The notes: generated by a model from the letters alone, not told the origin. Shown: positions 42,590 through 52,453, counted from the stretch's first letter. The stretch: DNA of 64,000 nucleotides from DASXUG01 sp036504995 (GCA_036504995.1 DASXUG010000008.1:310001-374000); one strand, 5' to 3'. Numbers and translations: made by a program.

Positions 42590-44989
42590 TTAAAACTGTT
42601 GACCCAGTTGGAACTGTAATGTCTGAGTTCGATCACCATCTTTAGAATTAAGTGCCTTAGCAAACACCAACTTAATTGGGCCAAATGGGGAGTACCAGCT
42701 AATACCCAAACCCGTTGAATATCTTAAGCAATCGCTAGCACTCTCGCATGAGCTTGATAATGTAGAGGTTTCACCCCATACCGAGCCAGCATCTAAAAAT
42801 GTCGATAAGCGTAACTGCTTGCTGTCACTCAACCCTGGAATTGGGAAATAGATTTCTGCATTGGCCAGCGCTCTTTTAGTACCACCAAGCGCATAGGTGG
42901 TGCCTGATGTTGCATCCAAACTACGTGGGCCTAGAGAACTGGTTTCGTAACCCCGCACTGAGTTTACACCACCAATAAAGAAGTTTTTGAAAAACGGATA
43001 ATCTTTATCGCCATATGACCCAGCATAACCAAGTTCACCATTAAGCATGAGGGTAAAGTCATTACCCAACGGCTTGTACCAAGAGTGCTTGTAGTCTAAC
43101 TTGTAATACTCTAAATCCAGCCCTGGCAAACCAACTTCGGCATTGATTCGTTGGTTAACCCCGCTATTAGGGAATAACACATTGTCGCGCGTATCATGCG
43201 CCCAACCCACATTTAGCGCTAATGAGTAATTCTCACAGCTTAATAAGGTCATATTAGCATCGCAATACCGTCTGTACCTATCTGGACTTGACGCATCCAG
43301 CGTTACCTCAGTGTAATCGAAAGTCAGTCCCGCATTCACAGAGTCTCGTTCATTCAACGGCATACCAAAGCTCACACCAGCACCATACGAAGCCGTTTTA
43401 TAAGTGCCTGTTGATAGGTACGAAGTATCCACATCACGCTTGTATACTGAAAAGCTTCTACTAATACCATCAGGTGTGTAATACGGATCAGTAAATGATA
43501 AGGCGTATACGGTATTTACTCTACCGTTATTCACCTGCGCTGATACACGATTACCTGTACCTAAAAAGTTATTTTGACTAACGTTAATACTAAATACAAC
43601 GCCTTCAGCACTCGACAGACCTGCACCAAAGCTAATGCTACCAGTAGATTTTTCAGTCACATTGACATTCATATCTACTTGATCTGGCGCACCAGGCACT
43701 GCTGGGGTCTCTACGTTAACATCAGAAAAGTAGCCAGTACGATCTAAACGTTGTTTTGAGCGTGCAATTTTATCTCCTGCATACCATGCTGACTCCATTT
43801 GACGCATTTCACGTCTAATAACCTCATCACGTGTACGTGTGTTACCCGTAATATTAATGCGGCGTACATATACCTTACGACCTGGATCTACATTAAATGT
43901 GAATGCAACTGTGTGATTATCTTTGTCTACTTCTGGAATGGGATTCACGTTTGCAAAAGCATAGCCTTCATTACCCAGACGATCCGTGATGGCTTTGTTG
44001 GATTCAGTCATTTTTTGACGACTGAATGTTTCACCTGTTTTGAGTGAAATAAGTTGTTTTATATCGCTCTCTGGAATAATAGTATCGCCAGACACCTTAA
44101 TGCCACTTACGCTATACTTTTCGCCTTCAGTAATATTAACAGTGATGTAAATATCACGTTTATCAGGCGTAATGGATACCTGCGTAGAGTCAATATTAAA
44201 TTCCAAATAACCCTGATTCATGTAAAACGAACGCAATGCTTCTAAATCAGCACTGAGTTTTTGTTTAGAGTATTGGTCATTTTTACTCCACCAAGTCATC
44301 CAACCAGGGGTGCTGAGTTTAAAGTGATCAGTTAACTCGTCGTTGCTATAGGCCTGATTACCAACGATATTGATTTTTCTAATTTTTGAAACTGCGCCCT
44401 CTTCAATATCAAAGTTAATTGCTACGCGGTTTCTTTCTAAGGGGCTAGCCGTTGCCTTAACACTCGCACCGTATTTACCCTGCGATAGGTATTGGCGCTT
44501 AATTTCTTGCTCAGCACGCTCTAACATGGCTTTATCAAAAGTCATCCCATCAGCAAGGCCGATTTGTTTCAGACCTTCTTTCATTTTATCGCTGGGGAAT
44601 GATTTATTACCAGAAAAGTTAATTTGAGCAATGGAGGCGCGCTCTTGAACTGTGACCACCAAAACATTTTGTTCCGCTTCGATACGCACATCTTTAAAAA
44701 AGCCTGTGCCATAGAGTGACTTAATCGCTTGTGTTGCTTTTTCATCGTCCATCGTATCGCCGACCTTAACAGGCAGGTAATTAAAAACACTGCCTGCCTC
44801 AGTACGCTGTATGCCATCAACACGAATGTCTTTAATGACAAATGGCTCTAGTGCAAGTGCTGGTACAGCGTATACGCCTAAAGTAAGCACCAATATTTTC
44901 TTTAATGTTGCACTAATTTGGTTGGATTTTTTTGCGTTCAATTTTTTTACGCTTTTGTTAGTTTGTTGATGGTCAATCTTAAGAGTCAT
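42590..44989 (-). CDS. bamA: Outer membrane protein assembly factor BamA
   Basis: A 799-residue Omp85 protein, core of the BAM complex. Five POTRA domains run from about 50 to 440 (FVIKDIRVDGIQRTEAGSVFNYLP is the first), then a beta-barrel. The conserved VRGYE motif is in GGVNSVRGYETSSLGPR near 675, and the chain ends in an aromatic (QLGQQF), as outer-membrane barrels do. The signal peptide has an unusually long basic n-region of about 29 residues before LKKILVLTLGVYAVPALA. It starts five bases after rseP. Confidence 0.97.
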   Translation of the reverse strand: MTLKIDHQQTNKSVKKLNAKKSNQISATLKKILVLTLGVYAVPALALEPFVIKDIRVDGIQRTEAGSVFNYLPVKVGDTMDDEKATQAIKSLYGTGFFKDVRIEAEQNVLVVTVQERASIAQINFSGNKSFPSDKMKEGLKQIGLADGMTFDKAMLERAEQEIKRQYLSQGKYGASVKATASPLERNRVAINFDIEEGAVSKIRKINIVGNQAYSNDELTDHFKLSTPGWMTWWSKNDQYSKQKLSADLEALRSFYMNQGYLEFNIDSTQVSITPDKRDIYITVNITEGEKYSVSGIKVSGDTIIPESDIKQLISLKTGETFSRQKMTESNKAITDRLGNEGYAFANVNPIPEVDKDNHTVAFTFNVDPGRKVYVRRINITGNTRTRDEVIRREMRQMESAWYAGDKIARSKQRLDRTGYFSDVNVETPAVPGAPDQVDMNVNVTEKSTGSISFGAGLSSAEGVVFSINVSQNNFLGTGNRVSAQVNNGRVNTVYALSFTDPYYTPDGISRSFSVYKRDVDTSYLSTGTYKTASYGAGVSFGMPLNERDSVNAGLTFDYTEVTLDASSPDRYRRYCDANMTLLSCENYSLALNVGWAHDTRDNVLFPNSGVNQRINAEVGLPGLDLEYYKLDYKHSWYKPLGNDFTLMLNGELGYAGSYGDKDYPFFKNFFIGGVNSVRGYETSSLGPRSLDATSGTTYALGGTKRALANAEIYFPIPGLSDSKQLRLSTFLDAGSVWGETSTLSSSCESASDCLRYSTGLGISWYSPFGPIKLVFAKALNSKDGDRTQTLQFQLGQQF

Positions 44990-44994
44990 TAAGC

Positions 44995-46368
44995 TCAGCC
45001 TGTGATTAGTCTATTAATATCATTATACATGGCGCATATCATCAGCATTCCCAATATTGAAATACCAACTCGTTGCCCCATTTCCATCACTCGTTCGGAT
45101 ACTGGACTGCCTTTTATAATCTCAACCGTATAATACAACAAATGACCGCCATCTAACACAGGTATAGGCAAGAGATTAAGCACACCTAAACTGATGCTGA
45201 TAGTTGCCAGAAATCCAACAAAAGCCACCCAGCCTAAGTTTGCGCTTTCTCCAGCATAATTGGCGATGGTTACTGGGCCGCTTAGACCTTTCCATGAAAC
45301 TTTACCAGTGAGCATATTACCCAGCATTTTTAAGCTAAACACTGAGGTTTCCCATGTTTTTTGCGTTGCTTTAGCTAGCGCTTCAATCGGCGGATATTGC
45401 ACATTGACCAAAAACTTATCGCGTTCAACCTGACTCAAACGATAGGCTGCACCGATACGCCCTATGGTTTTTCCATGATCGGTTACTTCATCAGGAGTAA
45501 CCGTTACCTTGATTGTTTCTTGTCCTCGTAGCAGCTTCAAATCAAGGGCTTTTAATGGGTTTTCGCGAACAATGCTAGCTACTGTGTCCCATCGCAAGAC
45601 GCTGGCACCATTAATACTGACAACTTCATCCCCCATCCTCAACCCAGCTTTTTCAGCTGCCCCACCCACAATCACCTCACCTACGACAGGGGGCATTGCA
45701 GGCTGAATCGGAGTTAAGCCTAATTGATCCAAAATATCACTTTCGTAATTATCTGGATTAATTGAGCTTAATGGCAGGGTGCTACTGTATAGCTCCTGGG
45801 GAGAGCGCATAGCTTCAATCTCTACTGATGGAGATTTAACCATTTGATGCAATAGCTCCCAACGCACATCTTGCCATGTTTTAACTGGGACATCTCCTAC
45901 CTTCAAAATTACATCCCCAGTGGTCAAGCTAGCCCTCGACGCTGGCGTGCCTTTAGCAATATCGCCGACAATAGGTTTCATCCCTATTACACCATGCAAC
46001 AATAATACCCAGTAAAGCAGAATAGCTAACAACAAGTTAGCAATAGGGCCAGCAGCAACGATGGCAATACGTTTGAATACACCCTGACGATTAAAAGCGC
46101 GAGACATGTCCTGAGTAGCCGAGGTCATTTTTTCCTCGTTAGACATTTCCCGCTCATCTAACATCTTGACATATCCACCCAGAGGCAGCACTGCAACGAC
46201 GAACTCTGTTTGGTCTTTTCCAAACTTCTTCGTTAATATAGGGCGACCAAAACCTAAAGAAAACCTTAGTACCTTTACTCCACACCAGCGCGCTACCTGA
46301 AAGTGGCCGTACTCGTGTATGGTAATTAGGATACCGAGTGTTACTAAGAATGAAAAAATAGTTAACAT
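44995..46368 (-). CDS. rseP: RIP metalloprotease RseP
   Basis: A 457-residue inner-membrane site-2 protease that cleaves RseA to release sigma-E. The zinc motif is HEYGHF (His18, Glu19, His22). Two PDZ domains follow (VGDIAKGTPASRASLTTGDVIL and VGEVIVGGAAEKAGLRMGDEVV). The third metal ligand is in NLLPIPVLDGGHLLYY. Terminal membrane segments are present. It lies between dxr and bamA with very short gaps. Confidence 0.96.
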   Translation of the reverse strand: MLTIFSFLVTLGILITIHEYGHFQVARWCGVKVLRFSLGFGRPILTKKFGKDQTEFVVAVLPLGGYVKMLDEREMSNEEKMTSATQDMSRAFNRQGVFKRIAIVAAGPIANLLLAILLYWVLLLHGVIGMKPIVGDIAKGTPASRASLTTGDVILKVGDVPVKTWQDVRWELLHQMVKSPSVEIEAMRSPQELYSSTLPLSSINPDNYESDILDQLGLTPIQPAMPPVVGEVIVGGAAEKAGLRMGDEVVSINGASVLRWDTVASIVRENPLKALDLKLLRGQETIKVTVTPDEVTDHGKTIGRIGAAYRLSQVERDKFLVNVQYPPIEALAKATQKTWETSVFSLKMLGNMLTGKVSWKGLSGPVTIANYAGESANLGWVAFVGFLATISISLGVLNLLPIPVLDGGHLLYYTVEIIKGSPVSERVMEMGQRVGISILGMLMICAMYNDINRLITG

Positions 46369-46371
46369 TGA

Positions 46372-47580
46372 CTAAGAGGCAACCGCTAATTGATTAGTCC
46401 CAAATTGTCTTACCCATTGCTGCGCCTCGATGCGTGCCAGCTTATCGGCTTGAATCACGGTGTCAATATCAATGACTTCTTCAATTTGGCTGTGCGTTAA
46501 TACATATTCAATCATTTGTGGAATATCCATAAAGCCTATTGTTTGTTTCAAAAAAGCCTCCACTGCGATTTCATTCGCTGCATTTAAAATTGTTGAGGCA
46601 GTACCACCCATTTTGAGTGCATCAAACGCTAAACGCAAGCAGGGAAAGCGTTGCATGTCTGGTAGTTCAAAATCTAATCTTGCAATTTTAAACAGATCCA
46701 AGGAGCCAACACCGCTTTCCAAACGTTCTGGGTAACCTAGCGCATAAGCAATCGGAGTCCGCATATCGGGGTTGCCTAGCTGCGCTAGCACAGAGCCATC
46801 AATATACTCAACCATAGAGTGAATAACACTTTGAGGATGCACTACCACTTCAATTTGCTCTGGACTAGCATTAAATAACCAATGCGCCTCGATCACTTCC
46901 AAACCCTTATTCATTAAGGTAGCAGAGTCTATGCTAATTTTTGGCCCCATAACCCAGTTCGGATGATTTAGCGCTTGGGCAGGGGTAACGTCATTAAGTT
47001 CAGCAGTAGTAGACTTTCTAAATGGCCCACCAGAGGCTGTTAACAATATCTTTTTGATGCCTGATTCACCAAGTGTTGCATGCTTTTTAGAGGGCATCAC
47101 CTGAAAAATAGCATTATGCTCACTATCAATCGGTAACAAAGTAGCGCCGCCCTGCTCTACCGCCTGCATAAAAAGCTTGCCAGACATCACAAGTGTTTCT
47201 TTATTTGCGAGTAAAATTCTTTTACCCGCATGAGCAGCGGCCATTGCTGGTTTTAATCCTGCAGCGCCAACAATAGCAGCCATGACGATATCAACAGCTG
47301 GGTCAGATGAAATTTTTTCTAATGCGGCCATGCCGCATAATACTTGTGTTGTGCTCGCCACGGCTTTTAGTTTTGTGGTCAAAAACTCGGCTGCGTTTTC
47401 TTCTAACATCACTGCATATTGCGGCTTAAACTTCTCGCATAAAGCAAATAGTTCATCCACGCGTGAATTTGCACTTAATGCATAGACTGAGAATTGATTT
47501 GCGTGGCGCTCAATCACGTCTAACGTGTTAAGCCCTATTGTGCCTGTAGCGCCTAAAATGGTCACTTGCAATTTAGCCAT
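46372..47580 (-). CDS. dxr: 1-deoxy-D-xylulose 5-phosphate reductoisomerase
   Basis: A 402-residue NADPH enzyme that makes MEP in the non-mevalonate isoprenoid pathway. The N-terminal NADPH motif is TILGATGTIGLNTLDVI. LANKETLVMSGKLF, LPIDSEHNAIFQ (metal ligands) and GPKISIDSATLMNKGLEVIEAHWLF complete the active site. It overlaps cdsA by eight bases and leads to rseP. Confidence 0.97.
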   Translation of the reverse strand: MAKLQVTILGATGTIGLNTLDVIERHANQFSVYALSANSRVDELFALCEKFKPQYAVMLEENAAEFLTTKLKAVASTTQVLCGMAALEKISSDPAVDIVMAAIVGAAGLKPAMAAAHAGKRILLANKETLVMSGKLFMQAVEQGGATLLPIDSEHNAIFQVMPSKKHATLGESGIKKILLTASGGPFRKSTTAELNDVTPAQALNHPNWVMGPKISIDSATLMNKGLEVIEAHWLFNASPEQIEVVVHPQSVIHSMVEYIDGSVLAQLGNPDMRTPIAYALGYPERLESGVGSLDLFKIARLDFELPDMQRFPCLRLAFDALKMGGTASTILNAANEIAVEAFLKQTIGFMDIPQMIEYVLTHSQIEEVIDIDTVIQADKLARIEAQQWVRQFGTNQLAVAS

Positions 47581-48412
47581 GCGTTAACCACACCGAATAA
47601 AGAGGAAAATAAACATAGAATACAGTCAAAGGTAGGGTTGGAATTAAACCGTCAATTCTATCCAAAACACCACCATGCCCCGGTAACAACTTACCACTAT
47701 CCTTTACACCAGCCTGGCGTTTAATGAGGGACTCTAGTAAGTCTCCCATAATACTTAGTACGACTAAAGTCCATAAACCTACAATCAGCCAATAACTTTC
47801 ATTTAATACGTAGCAAAGTATCAACCCATACAGCGTAACTGCGAGAATCGCACCAACAACGCCTTCCCAAGTTTTTCCTGGACTAATTAAAGGAGCCAGC
47901 TTGTGTTTACCAAAGCGTTTTCCAGCAAAGTAAGCTGCACTATCAGCAATCCAAACGACCAACATGACACTTAATAAAAACCAATTACTCATATTACGCA
48001 AATTTACCATGGCAAACCATGTGGGAGCTAACAAAGCCAACCCTACAATAAGCATCAGTAACTTACTTTTTATTTGATATCGTGTCACCAGCCATGCGGG
48101 CGTAACTAATACCCAGAATATTGTTGCAAATAAAATGCTCCAAAACATCAGTGGGTGGTAGACATCAACCAGCCAGTGCTGTGCTAACACGCCCTCTTTC
48201 GCCAACACTAAAAGTGCGCATATTAAAAATGGAATCAATACATAACCAGCTTTTAAACGCGCGCTAAGTTTTGTCATATCAGCCCATTCTGAAAGGCCTA
48301 CAGCACAAACCAAAAGCATTAAAAATGACCAATAGAGCTGAGGTAATAGAAACAATGCCGCCAAAAAACTGGGAATTAAAATTGCTGCTGTTAGGATTCG
48401 TGTTTTGAGCAT
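47573..48412 (-). CDS. cdsA: Phosphatidate cytidylyltransferase
   Basis: A 279-residue integral membrane enzyme that makes CDP-diacylglycerol from phosphatidate and CTP. Several hydrophobic segments run through the chain. The family signature is in the C-terminal part: SIMGDLLESLIKRQAGVKDSGKLLPGHGGVLDRIDGL, with the acidic metal ligands. ADSAAYFAGKRFGKHKLAP lies in the middle. It follows uppS by 21 bases. Confidence 0.95.
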   Translation of the reverse strand: MLKTRILTAAILIPSFLAALFLLPQLYWSFLMLLVCAVGLSEWADMTKLSARLKAGYVLIPFLICALLVLAKEGVLAQHWLVDVYHPLMFWSILFATIFWVLVTPAWLVTRYQIKSKLLMLIVGLALLAPTWFAMVNLRNMSNWFLLSVMLVVWIADSAAYFAGKRFGKHKLAPLISPGKTWEGVVGAILAVTLYGLILCYVLNESYWLIVGLWTLVVLSIMGDLLESLIKRQAGVKDSGKLLPGHGGVLDRIDGLIPTLPLTVFYVYFPLYSVWLTHG

Positions 48413-48433
48413 GTGGGAGTTTGGTCTGAACAG

Positions 48434-49198
48434 CTACGAGTTACTGAGCTGTTCACTGGTGCGACCAAAGCGGCGTTCACGTTTTTGATACGATTGAATG
48501 GCCAACATAAAAGCCTGCTCATCAAAATCAGGCCAGAGAGTATCAGTGAAATACAACTCACTATAGGCGAGTTGCCACAGTAAGAAATTACTAATTCTTT
48601 TCTCGCCACCTGTGCGAATAAATAGATCGGGCTCTGGTGCATAAGCCATAGAGAGATAAGCAGATAAGTCCTCTTCAGACAAGTCTCCAACCTTTTCTGG
48701 GTTATTTAACTGCATTGCAGCAGTTGCCCGATTGGCTGCCTGTAACACATCCCAACGTCCACCATAGTTGGCTGCAATCGAGAGTGTTAGACCCGTATTG
48801 TTTTTAGTCATTTCTTCTGACGCTTCAATCTGCGCTTGTAGCCCAGCATCAAAACGAGAACGATCACCGATTAAAATTAAACGAATATTATTCTGATGTA
48901 GCTTATTAACTTCCCGCTTTAATGCTTCCATAAAAAGCGTCATAAGAAAACTAACTTCGTCTGCTGGACGGCGCCAGTTTTCACTGCTAAAGGCAAACAG
49001 AGTCAAATACTCAACACCCATGTTAGCGCAATATTTGACCATATCGCGCACAGTTTCCACACCCTTTTTGTGACCAGCAACTCGTGGTAAAAAGCGCTTT
49101 CTGGCCCAGCGACCATTGCCATCCATAATCACAGCCACATGACGCGGAATCTCATCGACTTTAGGTATAGATTGAGTTGAGCTAGAAAAAAGTGCCAA
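48434..49198 (-). CDS. uppS: Undecaprenyl diphosphate synthase (cis-prenyltransferase)
   Basis: A 254-residue cis-prenyltransferase that makes the C55 lipid carrier for peptidoglycan and LPS. HVAVIMDGNGRWAR near residue 20 contains the catalytic Asp. TLFAFSSENWRRP and PDLFIRTGGEKRISNFLLWQLAYSEL are the other family regions. It lies between frr and cdsA. Confidence 0.96.
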   Translation of the reverse strand: MALFSSSTQSIPKVDEIPRHVAVIMDGNGRWARKRFLPRVAGHKKGVETVRDMVKYCANMGVEYLTLFAFSSENWRRPADEVSFLMTLFMEALKREVNKLHQNNIRLILIGDRSRFDAGLQAQIEASEEMTKNNTGLTLSIAANYGGRWDVLQAANRATAAMQLNNPEKVGDLSEEDLSAYLSMAYAPEPDLFIRTGGEKRISNFLLWQLAYSELYFTDTLWPDFDEQAFMLAIQSYQKRERRFGRTSEQLSNS

Positions 49199-49260
49199 TC
49201 AACGCTCCAACTTAGATAAATGTTTAGATTGATTCAAAGGAGAATTCGCCTTGCAAATCA

Positions 49261-49818
49261 CTACACTGCCATCAATTCTGCTTCTTTTGTTTGCAGCATT
49301 TTATCAATTTCAGCAATATTTTTATCGGTGAGCTTTTGCACCTCATCTTGCATACGACGCTCATCATCCTCACTGATTTCTTTATCTTTTATCAGTTTTT
49401 TAAGGGCATCGTTTGCATCACGACGAACATTGCGCACAGCAACCTTAGCACCTTCCGCTTCGGTACGTACCACTTTAATCAAATCCTTACGACGCTCTTC
49501 TGTCAGCATGGGCATGGGTACGCGAATCAGATCACCATTTGTTGCAGGATTTAACCCCAAATCCCCGTCACGGATCGCTTTTTCAACCTTAGCTATCATA
49601 TTTTTTTCATAGGGTTGAACGTTGATAGTACGAGCATCACCAAGCGTCACATTGGCAACTTGGTTAACGGCCACCATAGAGCCGTAATATTCAACCATCA
49701 CGTGATCTAGCAGGCCAGTATGCGCACGGCCTGTACGAACTTTTGCCAAATCATTTTTAAGCGCCTGTAGCGACTTTTGCATTCTTTGATCAGCGTTCTT
49801 TTTTACTTCATTTAACAT
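49261..49818 (-). CDS. frr: Ribosome recycling factor
   Basis: A 185-residue protein that splits post-termination ribosomes with EF-G. The two-domain signature is visible: RTGRAHTGLLDHVMVEYYGS near 31-50, QPYEKNMIAKVEKAI and RVPMPMLTEERRKDLIKVVR. The length is exactly the family's (185). It follows pyrH after 33 bases. Confidence 0.97.
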   Translation of the reverse strand: MLNEVKKNADQRMQKSLQALKNDLAKVRTGRAHTGLLDHVMVEYYGSMVAVNQVANVTLGDARTINVQPYEKNMIAKVEKAIRDGDLGLNPATNGDLIRVPMPMLTEERRKDLIKVVRTEAEGAKVAVRNVRRDANDALKKLIKDKEISEDDERRMQDEVQKLTDKNIAEIDKMLQTKEAELMAV

Positions 49819-49851
49819 TCTTATTCTCCTACCAGTACATCAAACAACTGC

Positions 49852-50568
49852 TTAAGGTAGCACTTTCGTGCCTTCATCCTCACCCATGACAACGCGCATA
49901 AGCGCACCTTGCTTGAAAATACTAAACACAGAAATTGGGAGCTTTTGATCTCGGCACAGCGTGAAGGCTGTAGCATCCATCACTTTGAGATTTTTACTAA
50001 TAGCCTCATCAAAACTCAGTGTTTTATAACGCATGGCATCTGGATTAGTTTTGGGGTCATCCGTATAAACACCATCGACTTTGGTTGCCTTAAGCACAAT
50101 GTCGGCATTCATTTCCATACCGCGCAAAGCCGCTGCAGTATCTGTAGTAAAAAACGGATTACCTGTACCCGCACCAAAAATAACTACACGGCCTTCCTCT
50201 AGATATCGGATTGCTTTGCCACGAATATAGGGCTCTGCTACTTGCTCAATGTTTAATGCGGATTGAACACGCGCATTTAAACCAACATTTTTCATAGCAT
50301 CTTGCAAAGCCATCGCGTTCATCACGGTTGCCAACATACCCATGTAGTCAGCAGTTGCTCTATCCATACCTTCCGCGGCCGGCGCTACACCACGGAATAT
50401 ATTACCACCGCCAATCACAACAGCTACCTGCACACCTAAATCTACAATCCCTTTTACTTCCAGCACGATACGGTTAATCGTGGTGCGGTTAATCCCGTAA
50501 TTATCATCGCCCATCAGAGCTTCACCAGACAACTTGAGTAAAATTCGCTTATATGCAGGGTTAGGCAT
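49852..50568 (-). CDS. pyrH: Uridylate kinase
   Basis: A 238-residue amino-acid-kinase fold enzyme that phosphorylates UMP. RILLKLSGEALMG is at the N-terminus, followed by VIGGGNIFRG, MDRATADYMGMLATVMNAMAL and GTGNPFFTTDTAAALRG. It stands in the normal rpsB-tsf-pyrH-frr order. A 137-base gap with three hairpins separates it from tsf. Confidence 0.97.
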   Translation of the reverse strand: MPNPAYKRILLKLSGEALMGDDNYGINRTTINRIVLEVKGIVDLGVQVAVVIGGGNIFRGVAPAAEGMDRATADYMGMLATVMNAMALQDAMKNVGLNARVQSALNIEQVAEPYIRGKAIRYLEEGRVVIFGAGTGNPFFTTDTAAALRGMEMNADIVLKATKVDGVYTDDPKTNPDAMRYKTLSFDEAISKNLKVMDATAFTLCRDQKLPISVFSIFKQGALMRVVMGEDEGTKVLP

Positions 50569-50595
50569 GAGTTTCCTTATGATTGTTTAAAATAA

Positions 50596-50616
50596 TGGCA
50601 CGCTTTACACGTGCCA
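50596..50616 (-). terminator. Terminator-like hairpin in the tsf-pyrH gap
   Basis: A perfect 7-bp stem TGGCACG/CGTGCCA with a 7-base loop is followed on the minus strand by TTATTTTAAA. It lies 89-109 bases after the tsf stop and just before pyrH, and may attenuate transcription into pyrH. Confidence 0.55.
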
Positions 50617-50642
50617 TCCGAACGTTAATTGGCGAACCTTAA

Positions 50643-50688
50643 CTGGCAAACTAGAGCTGCCAGACAGCTTCTGGATTAGTCAGAAGCT
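50643..50688 (-). other. Two tandem hairpins right after tsf
   Basis: Read on the minus strand, AGCTTCTG-ACTAATC-CAGAAGCT (8-bp perfect stem, 50666-50688) is followed directly by CTGGCA-N9-TGCCAG (6-bp stem, 50643-50663). With the hairpin at 50596-50616, three structures fill most of the 137-base gap between tsf and pyrH. They suggest an RNA processing, stability or attenuation site. Confidence 0.5.
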
Positions 50689-50705
50689 TTCAGTAATCAA
50701 CCAAA

Positions 50706-51581
50706 TTAAACTTTAGCAGCTGCCGCAACTTCTGCAGCAAAATCAGTCACCACTTTTTCAATGCCCTCACCTACCACATACATGGTAAATGAAGCCACAG
50801 AAGCGCCTTTTGATTTCAATAACTGCTCAATCGTTTGCTTGTCATCTTTCACAAAAGCTTGGCTTAACAAAGTCACTTCTTTTAGGAATTTTTGTACAGT
50901 ACCATCAGCAATTTTCTCAAGCATTGCGTCTGGCTTACCAGCTTCTTTAGCCTTCTCGATGGCCACGCGACGCTCAGCTTCAATTAAGCTCGCATCTACG
51001 CCTGATGCATCTAGTGATTTAGGTTTAGCTGCTGCAATGTGCATGGCGATATCTTTCGCCAAAGCATCGTCACCACCCACCAAATCAACCAACACGCCGA
51101 TTTTACTACCATGTACGTAACTTGCCAATTTACCTTGCGCCGCAACACTAACGAAACGACGAGGAGTGATATTCTCACCAATCTTACCAACCAATTGCGC
51201 ACGCGCTTCTTCAGCCGTACCAGAACCCATTGGCAATGCAGCAACTGCTGCGATATCTGCTGGTTTACCGTTTGCAACCACTGTTGCTAACTCGCGTACA
51301 TATGCCAAGAAATCATCATTTTTAGCACAGAAGTCAGTTTCAGAGTTAACTTCAATCATCGCCCCTGTTTTACCATCAGCAGAAATACTAATACCAACAG
51401 TACCTTCAGCCGCAACACGACCAGCCGCTTTGCTTGCTTTATTACCGAAACGAACACGTAAAATTTCTTCCGCGCGGGTCATATCACCTTCAGCTTCAGT
51501 TAACGCTTTTTTACAATCCATCATTGGCGCATCAGTACGCTCACGTAGTTCTTTTACCATGCCTGCCGTAATTTCAGCCAT
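50706..51581 (-). CDS. tsf: Elongation factor Ts
   Basis: A 291-residue guanine nucleotide exchange factor for EF-Tu. The N-terminal UBA-like domain reads MVKELRERTDAPMMDCKKALTEAEGD. The first core motif is GTVGISISADGKTGAMIEVNSETDFCAKNDDF, with the exchange-critical TDF. The C-terminal dimerisation part ends with VGEGIEKVVTDFAAEV. It lies 119 bases after rpsB, behind an attenuator hairpin. Confidence 0.97.
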   Translation of the reverse strand: MAEITAGMVKELRERTDAPMMDCKKALTEAEGDMTRAEEILRVRFGNKASKAAGRVAAEGTVGISISADGKTGAMIEVNSETDFCAKNDDFLAYVRELATVVANGKPADIAAVAALPMGSGTAEEARAQLVGKIGENITPRRFVSVAAQGKLASYVHGSKIGVLVDLVGGDDALAKDIAMHIAAAKPKSLDASGVDASLIEAERRVAIEKAKEAGKPDAMLEKIADGTVQKFLKEVTLLSQAFVKDDKQTIEQLLKSKGASVASFTMYVVGEGIEKVVTDFAAEVAAAAKV

Positions 51582-51664
51582 TTTTCACTCCTAAATATTT
51601 TATTTTCAACAACATCACCAAGCAAGAACACTTACTCACTTAGCATTTCATCTTAAACGGACAT

Positions 51665-51690
51665 AAAAAAAGGGGCTCTCGCCCCCTTTT
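51665..51690 (-). terminator. Attenuator hairpin between rpsB and tsf
   Basis: On the minus strand AAAAG-GGGGC-GAGA-GCCCC-TTTTTT forms a ten-pair stem (one G-T pair) with a GAGA tetraloop and a T run. It starts 11 bases after the rpsB stop. A terminator at this position that lowers tsf expression relative to rpsB is known in other proteobacteria. Confidence 0.85.
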
Positions 51691-51700
51691 ACTAAGGGAA

Positions 51701-52453
51701 TTACTGTGCCGCCGCAGCTTCGGCCACTTCAACAAACTCTGTTTCAGAAGCCATTTTAACCACTTCAGTCAATGCATTAGCACGACCTTCTAATACCGCA
51801 TCCGCGATACCGCGAGCGTATAAACGTATTGCACGGCTTGAGTCATCATTACCAGGAATGATATACGCAACACCATCAGGCGCGTTATTGGTATCAACCA
51901 CGCCAATGACAGGGATACCCAATTTAGCCGCTTCAGTCACAGCACCACTTTCATGACCCACGTCAATAATGAAAATAGCGTCTGGCAAGCCACCCATTTC
52001 TTTAATACCACCAATTGAACGCTCTAACTTCTCAACTTCACGTTTGTAGCCTAAAGCTTCTTTTTTGCCAAACTTTTCCAAGCTACCATCTTGCAACATA
52101 GTTTCGTAGTCGTTTAAGCGCTTGATAGATTGTTTTACTGTTTTAAAGTTAGTCAGCATACCACCCAACCAACGGTGATTAACGTATGCACAGTTTGCAC
52201 GCATCGCCTCTTCTTTAACGATGTCACGCGCTTGACGTTTTGTACCGACAAACATGATACGACCTTTATTTGATGCTAATTGACGCACATATTTCAATGC
52301 ATCTTCAAACATCGGCAAGGTTTTTTCTAAGTTGACGATATGAATTTTGTTACGGTCACCGAAGATATACGGTGCCATTTTTGGGTTCCAGTATCGGGTT
52401 TGATGGCCGAAGTGAACTCCAGCTTCCAGCATTTCACGCATTGTTACAGACAT
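51701..52453 (-). CDS. rpsB: 30S ribosomal protein S2
   Basis: A 250-residue ribosomal protein. It starts MSVTMREMLEAGVHFGHQTRYWNPKM, and GTKRQARDIVKEEA, VNHRWLGGMLTNFKT and PDAIFIIDVGHESGAVTEA are the family signatures. I use the ATG at 52453, which has AAGGAG at the right distance; an in-frame ATG ten codons upstream (52483) lacks a ribosome site. It is divergent from map across 226 bases. Confidence 0.97.
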   Translation of the reverse strand: MSVTMREMLEAGVHFGHQTRYWNPKMAPYIFGDRNKIHIVNLEKTLPMFEDALKYVRQLASNKGRIMFVGTKRQARDIVKEEAMRANCAYVNHRWLGGMLTNFKTVKQSIKRLNDYETMLQDGSLEKFGKKEALGYKREVEKLERSIGGIKEMGGLPDAIFIIDVGHESGAVTEAAKLGIPVIGVVDTNNAPDGVAYIIPGNDDSSRAIRLYARGIADAVLEGRANALTEVVKMASETEFVEVAEAAAAQ

